Source: Hydractinia symbiolongicarpus
Taxonomy: Eukaryota; Cnidaria; Hydrozoa; Anthoathecata; Hydractiniidae
Assembly (NCBI RefSeq): GCF_029227915.1
Contig: NC_079882.1
Location: forward strand, 29,130,001-29,194,000
DNA length: 64,000 nucleotides
Direction: 5' to 3'
The notes below the pieces were generated by a model, which made no database searches, had not been told where the DNA came from, and worked only from the letters and a program-made list of their open reading frames with translations. This document shows positions 59,124 through 64,000 of the stretch, in pieces; the stretch's first letter is position 1, and every line of letters begins with the position of its first letter. The position numbers were made by a program, and so were the translations under genes.

Positions 59124-59480
59124 AATGATATAAGTAAACTTTATCCGAGCTTACCGAGTGCATCCGCGCAGGGCTCTGATCAGGATGAGGTACAAATTTT
59201 CAGGCTTAAAAAATAAAGGAAATAGAACAATATCTCCGAGATAAAATAAAGAAGCGGAATAGACTTGGAAAAAAATTCAAAATGCATAATACATGGGTAC
59301 GCTTTTGCGACCATGGTCTGCTTGGCGTAAGTGTGATTACGTTAGGGCTTGGAAATGGAGCTATGGGCTCGGGTTTGGGGGTTATTTTATATTTTATAGG
59401 CCTTTTGGGTCGAGATTTTTTGCCATATTTGACGGTACTTCGCAACCCAATCCGGATACTCTTCAAAATCGAGGCTCATT
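59124..59480 (+). pseudogene. Element protein with Gly-rich hydrophobic segment, broken
   Basis: MNDISKLYPSLPSASAQGSD start, stop at 59213, then fragments in other frames: KEIEQYLRDKIKKRNRLGKK-like charged helix and DHGLLGVSVITLGLGNGAMG, a Gly-rich hydrophobic stretch. The pattern of a charged helix followed by a Gly-rich membrane-like segment suggests a membrane-associated protein. Lesions are frequent. Confidence 0.45.
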
Positions 59481-59732
59481 GCCGGTACTGCATTTGCGTT
59501 GTACCGTGTCACCCCATGCGCGAACCAGATTTTTCGGTGTCTTCACTCCGAGGGCCACCACAAGGTCCTGCGTATGGTACCCTATAATATACCTTTGATC
59601 CTTACCTCCATTTGTAGGAATGACCTCTGACACCATTAAGTATTCCACGTTGATATCGTTGATGTCTGTAAACGTAGCGGCAAAGTTGTAGCATAATTTT
59701 GTGCTAACATGCTCATTTTCAAATTTCAGCAT
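59463..59732 (-). CDS. Intact 89-aa element protein of unknown function
   Basis: MLKFENEHVSTKLCYNFAAT start, mixed alpha/beta composition, central EYLMVSEVIPTNGGKDQRYI and C-terminal KTPKNLVRAWGDTVQRKCST. No known motif. Possibly truncated at the C-terminus, since overlapping sequence beyond its stop has a similar charged character in another frame. Confidence 0.45.
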   Translation of the reverse strand: MLKFENEHVSTKLCYNFAATFTDINDINVEYLMVSEVIPTNGGKDQRYIIGYHTQDLVVALGVKTPKNLVRAWGDTVQRKCSTGNEPRF

Positions 59733-60049
59733 CCTGATGTTTATTTTATATTTCGAACGACCGCAGAGAATAACTAATCATGGTACATGCACAGCCCCCT
59801 CCGTTATATGTGATATATTCATGGTAACCGTACCAGCATAGAATTTTACCACTTACCACGAACCTACGCCTGCAGGCATATTTTTCATATACATCGAATA
59901 CCCTTTTACAGTCATTACAATGCTCATTCCTTTATTAGCATGTCAAGACGAACCTCCAGGTCTTTAATCCTCCGCTCATTGGACCCCTCCTTCTCTTGTA
60001 CGCATGCTAGGGTTACAAGTGGTAGGGATAGACCAAACTATATTGACAG

Positions 60050-61011
60050 TTAATGCACATATTTATTATGTTACACATATTCGAGTACCTCAGGATTCCT
60101 TTTCGACGGCTTTGTTGTACATGTCCTGCGTTTTGAAACGATCTAATATATATCGGAGCATGCGTGGATTCTTTTCAACGGCCCCATTACACATCTCCTG
60201 CGTTTTGAACCGGTCGTGGACATGTATGAGCACCCAGTGATTTTTTTCAACAACTTTGTCACACATGTCTCTTGTCTTGAGTCGGTCCGGCACGTATTGG
60301 AGCAGCCATGGATCCTTTTCGACGGCTTTGTTGCACATGTCTTGTGTCTTGAAACTCATCTTTATTAGTATTATCTTGCAACAATTGCTGTAAGATAACG
60401 TTTCAGGTCAACCCCCAAGATCTTTCTTTTCATCCTCTGAAAAGCACCAATCGATAACCCTATACGGATGCCAGGCTAATGGAAGAAGATCCTCCTTAAT
60501 CCTAGCCTTTTCGAATTTCCTCCGGCGATAGGCGGAGAGTATTTCGGGCCTAGTGTTCATGATACTAGACATGTCCCGGGTGATAAACCAGTCCGGTATA
60601 TAATCTATCATCAGGGGATACTTTTCAACAGCTTTGTTACACATGTCCTGCGTCTTGAACTGGTCCGGCACATACTTGAGCATCCAGGGCTCCTTTGCAA
60701 CAGCCTTATTGCACATGTCTTACGTCTTGAACCTGTTTGGGAGATCGCCGAGCGCAAGGGGATTTTGTTCAACAGCTGCATATGCCCTACGTCCTAAACC
60801 TGTCCGGCACCCGGTCGAGCATGAGGGGCTCCCTTTCAACAAATTTGTTACATATATCCCAAGTTTTGAATCGATCCGGCATCGATATTAATGTGAAGGG
60901 ATTAGCCTTACGTAGTCTATAATACCCTTTAAGTCCGCGGGTTTTTGCAATATCACGGAATTGTTTGACAGTGTTTGAATCCATTCTCTTTATTGTATAG
61001 AATTTTAACAT
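60050..61011 (-). pseudogene. DUF4116-like repeat protein with SAP-like N-terminus, broken
   Basis: The N-terminus (MDSNTVKQFRDIAKTRGLKG) lies in the right terminal repeat and is the same module that opens the polymerase. Then come repeats of about 26 residues of the form CNKAVEKxPxxLxxVPDxFKTxDM. Stops and shifts divide it into 61011-60787, 60716-60408 (which ends with RPEILSAYRRRKFEKARIKE and DWCFSEDEKKD, the natural C-terminal region of this family) and 60359-60090 (four more repeats after an apparent new start). Repeats of this kind occur in large DNA viruses and some intracellular bacteria; function unknown. The 60359-60090 block may be a second copy. Confidence 0.65.
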
Positions 61012-61262
61012 TGTCGGAAGATTTCATTTTGCTCAAAACTAACACGGTTATTTCCCCTGTATTCATGTTGATTTTTAGGAAATTGTGTTAGAAAATATTG
61101 GACTTCTTATTCTACCTATCACTATATTAAATATTAGGGACACTGCCTTGCTATGCACTGATTAATAGGGAATAACCATGGCTAAGCGCTGCATATTAGG
61201 GACTGTGGTGTGTGCGTGCGCGTTTTAGGGGCTGTACATATATTTCTGCATCTCTCCCCCGC
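60904..61262 (-). repeat. Right terminal inverted repeat of the Polinton-like element
   Basis: Inverse of 49604-49993. It is about 30 bp shorter, mainly from an indel where the left copy has duplicated CTAACAAAT and extra bases near 49796-49840. Its SAP-like frame is intact, whereas the left copy has a stop. Confidence 0.9.
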
Positions 61263-61751
61263 ACCTTATTTTTTACCCAAAAGGCACCCTATGTCTTGTA
61301 GATTAAAAATGGGCGCGAAAGTGGTAAAAACAAATAAACACTGAGTCAGAGTTAAAAATAAGACACATACATGGTGCGTTCGAGAAAGTACTCATACAAT
61401 GAGATGAGTAAATTTTATAAGAAAATCAATTCCAATTACATTGGTAGATATTAGTTAGAAATCTTGGTGTAGAAATTTCAATTAGTTAGTATAGCTATAT
61501 TTTCGAAGAAAAATAACTAGTTAGCTAGCTAGCAGATAGCAACTTATTATTTTCTTATAGTCTGTCGCAAAAAAAGGAGAAACTCCATTTCAATTCAACT
61601 CTGTGTTATTTTTCTATGACTCATTCTTCAATGCCTAGCTAAATAGCCAGGTAGCTAGGTATTTTTAGCCTTATCTTGTACATGTAAGTGTGTATAAACT
61701 ATAAGTTGAACGGCTGAATGAATTGGTACCTCAGTTTTTAACATTCATTGT

Positions 61752-61830
61752 GGCGCCGTAGATTAGTGGTTATAGCTCTCGTACTCTGTGCGGGAGACCG
61801 GGGTTCGATTCCTCTTGACGGCGATTCAAC
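61752..61830 (+). mobile_element. tRNA-like SINE head
   Basis: GGCGCCGTAGATTAGTGGTTATAGC has a good A box and GGGGTTCGATTCC a perfect B box, so RNA polymerase III could read it. An acceptor-like pairing CGCCGT/ACGGCG exists, but it is out of register with the boxes and the anticodon loop is oversized, so this is a tRNA-derived SINE head rather than a tRNA gene. Confidence 0.6.
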
Positions 61831-61840
61831 ATGGGCGAGT

Positions 61841-62565
61841 GAATGTTACCATAGCCCCGGGTTAACCCAAGCCATGTGAGGGAAATTGGGAAGATGGCAC
61901 ACTGTGTGGGCCGTTGGATGTTGCCGAGAGTTGTCTAGTAGAGCGCGGGCTCTAATTGGGTCTGCGTAGCTCAAAATGAGCATTAAATACTCTAGGACTC
62001 TCCATCTACGCCATGGCCCCTCCTGGAAATAATAGACAGGGTATATCCCTCGATATTTGTGAGGCTAGCCATGTAAAAATATGCACATCATCATCTTGTG
62101 TTGGTGTAGCTACACACATCGCACACATACATACAGCACTTACTACAACACTTACTTCTCTATTAATGATATCATCCACTTGGACGTTCAATTAATATAT
62201 GAAACCATGCACCCATAACAATTTCTCTTTAACTTGTTTTGAAATTTAGTGTGCTTTCAGAAGGACCTTTGTGTAAAAAAGAAATAACACAAAGATTATA
62301 CCATTAGATGGATAAATGTGCGTATTTTACATGGCTAGCCTATCAAATGCTGAGGGATATACCTTGTCTATAATTTCCAGGAGGTACCATGGCTTGGATG
62401 AGGAATCCTATAGTATTTAATGCTCATTTTCAGCTACGCAGATCCAATTAGGGTCACCACTCTACCAGACAACCCCCAGCAATGTCCAATGTTGCACACA
62501 GTGTGCCATCTCTCCAATTTCCCTCATATGGCTTGGGTTAATCTGGGGCTATGGTAACATTTGAA
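61841..62565. repeat. Long inverted repeat (arms about 247 bp, spacer about 230 bp)
   Basis: Arm 61841-62087 and inverse arm 62316-62565 share GTTACCATAGCCCCGGGTTA-type sequence, CACACTGTGTG, GAGCATTAAATACT and GAGGCTAGCCATGTAAAA. Arms are diverged by many substitutions. Either two SINE-body copies inserted head to head or a foldback element. Confidence 0.8.
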
Positions 62566-63270
62566 TCGAATTTTAGACCTGTAAAGAGATGTGCACACAA
62601 ACTATATCAATGCATAGATATCATAAAGGTAAATTGATTACCATAAATTTTTGGCCAAAATGACACTTATTTGCTTGCCCTCTTAATTTTTTTTCAATGA
62701 ACCAATAACTTAGAAACCTTATCCTTAGGTTTACTCACAAAATGTGATTGCAAACCGACATGCAGATCTATAATATAAGTCCAACATGATTTTATACCTT
62801 GATTTCTCTTTAAGATATGATAGCAAATTACCGCTCTGCTGGAAAGAGCCTAAGGGGACAGGTTTGGGAGCCACTGATTGGTGACGATGAAACAAAAAAA
62901 GAAATCTGCTTACTGTGATTGGTCAGATGCAAAATTGTTATAATAGCATTAAAAAAGAAACAACACCAAAATGCAATTGCTACAAGAAATGGCATTTCAT
63001 AAATGGTGATGAACCTCACACTTTACATATTTGATATTTGTCTGAAAAATAATTTTTTACTTCCATAATTATTGCATCCAACAAATCATCTTTTTTTCAT
63101 TTTGTTATCATGTTGTTTCTTAAATGATTTTCTTACTAATAAATTTCTATAACACTCTTTTTATCTGCGTGGTAGGTTTGTTGTCTGGATGATACAAAGT
63201 TCAGCAAAAATTATTTTCCATTCTTCAATATCATTCTATTCAACATCTTCCATTTCTTTATCTTCTCTTC

Positions 63271-63721
63271 ATCATCATTCTCGGTTTAATGTCCATTTTC
63301 CATGCTACCATGGGTTAGACGGGATATATTAATGACCCTCTTCTAATCTCACCTAAACTGTGTTAGATCTAAACTCAATTCTGTCCTTATTACCTCCTGC
63401 CAAGTCTTTCTTGGTCTGCCTCTGAGCTTTGCCCCAGGAACTATCAAGTCTCTCACTTTCTTACCCAATTGTCCTCCTCCATTCCCGTCCCAACCAACTC
63501 AATCTTCTTATCTTGATAACATCTTTAATGATACGGATACCTAGCCTGTTTCTTAGCTCATCCGAACTCTTTCAGGTGTTACACATCCGTTTACCATTTC
63601 TATATCAATCCTTTCCCAAACGGTCATATCTTCCTGCTTCACAGCCCAAATCTTACTACCGTGCAACATAACACTTCTTACACAGGCCTCATACAACCTA
63701 CTCTTTACCTAATTGACAAGA
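63271..63721 (-). pseudogene. Inverted 3' fragment of the same LINE family as in the BTBD10 intron
   Basis: The reverse strand matches about 38915-39400: the YEACVRSVMLHGSK-like part, the NGLGHLERME-like part, the GAKLRGRPRKTW-like part and the final (GAT)n with CATGGTAGCATGGAAAATGG. Frames are broken throughout. Indels and divergence show that it is an older copy. Confidence 0.8.
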
Positions 63722-64000
63722 CCTCATACAGATTGAGAGTAAAATTATACCTACAACAAGGGGAGGAGTGTATTTGTGCTCCCCCTTGGGTTTGCCGTTA
63801 TGTGTTATATGTTTTAATAAGTATTGTTTTTACTTTGTTAATGTCTTGTAGTAAGAAGACGAAATACCTGTTAGAATGAAATAATGTCATCATCAATCAA
63901 ACTTCTCGTATATATTTTTATTGTTAAATATATGTCCGAATTAATATATAAAATTATACCTGCTGTAAAAACATGCAATAATTTAACAGGGTGGGTAACA

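Larger units (their letters stand above)
49604..61262. mobile_element. Decayed Polinton/Maverick (adintovirus-like) element
   Basis: About 11.7 kb bounded by inverted repeats. It carries remnants of a protein-primed family B DNA polymerase, a packaging ATPase and a major capsid protein, the hallmark set of Polintons, plus several small proteins. Genes in the left 7.5 kb read rightward, and those at the right end largely read leftward. Base composition is visibly richer in G+C than flanking DNA. Retroviral-type integrase and adenain-type protease were not found. Most reading frames are broken, and the length is below the 15-20 kb usual for intact elements, so internal deletion is likely. Confidence 0.85.
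61263..64000. other. Right flank of the element: repeats only
   Basis: No host exon is recognised. It holds a SINE head with a long inverted repeat (61752-62565) and an inverted LINE fragment (63271-63721). The rest is AT-rich. Confidence 0.5.

Noticed and set aside
61752-61830. tRNA gene
   Set aside because: A and B boxes are good, but the acceptor pairing is out of register and the anticodon arm is irregular, so a SINE head is more likely.

Overview
This is animal nuclear DNA: AT-rich, intron-bearing, and full of small inverted-repeat transposons. Gene content and repeat style fit a cnidarian, most likely a hydrozoan; that assignment is inference, not a database match. Splice junctions (GT-AG) were read by eye. 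Joined exon lengths keep frame for all four spliced genes, and three end at a clear in-frame stop; the last exon of PWP1 is less certain.

Host genes, left to right: (1) a single-domain receptor-R3-like protein tyrosine phosphatase, 613-4676 (+), whose last codons and stop lie in a 69-bp tandem array; (2) a large secreted protein, 7946-13631 (+), with a His/Asp/Glu-rich middle and about ten 30-residue Lys/Glu/Asn repeats; (3) a one-exon rhodopsin-like GPCR, 20442-21710 (+); (4) a complete 16-exon PWP1 WD40 gene, 30209-21983 (-); (5) a complete 7-exon BTBD10/KCTD20-family gene, 36734-41900 (+), with a decayed non-LTR retrotransposon in intron 3; (6) a small secreted six-cysteine protein, 44209-43868 (-). 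Between and inside them lie many MITE-like elements (TTAA-flanked, pogo-like CAGT-ended, palindromic and satellite-filled), a candidate mini-Helitron, and SINE heads.

The main accessory region is about 49.6-61.26 kb: a decayed Polinton/Maverick (adintovirus-like) element with terminal inverted repeats of about 360-390 bp. It is visibly richer in G+C than its surroundings. It carries remnants of a protein-primed DNA polymerase B, a packaging ATPase, a double-jelly-roll-type major capsid protein, several small membrane proteins, a candidate penton-like protein, a nuclease-like protein and a DUF4116-like repeat protein. Most genes carry stops, frameshifts or deletions, and I found no integrase or protease, so it looks dead. 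Its oddest trait is that each terminal repeat encodes the same short SAP-like N-terminal module, which at the left end reads into the polymerase and at the right end into the repeat protein. To its left a 1,256-bp unit that includes the outer part of the terminal repeat is tandemly duplicated.

The right flank (61.3-64 kb) holds a tRNA-like SINE head joined to a long inverted repeat, and an inverted 3' fragment of the same retrotransposon family seen in the BTBD10 intron.
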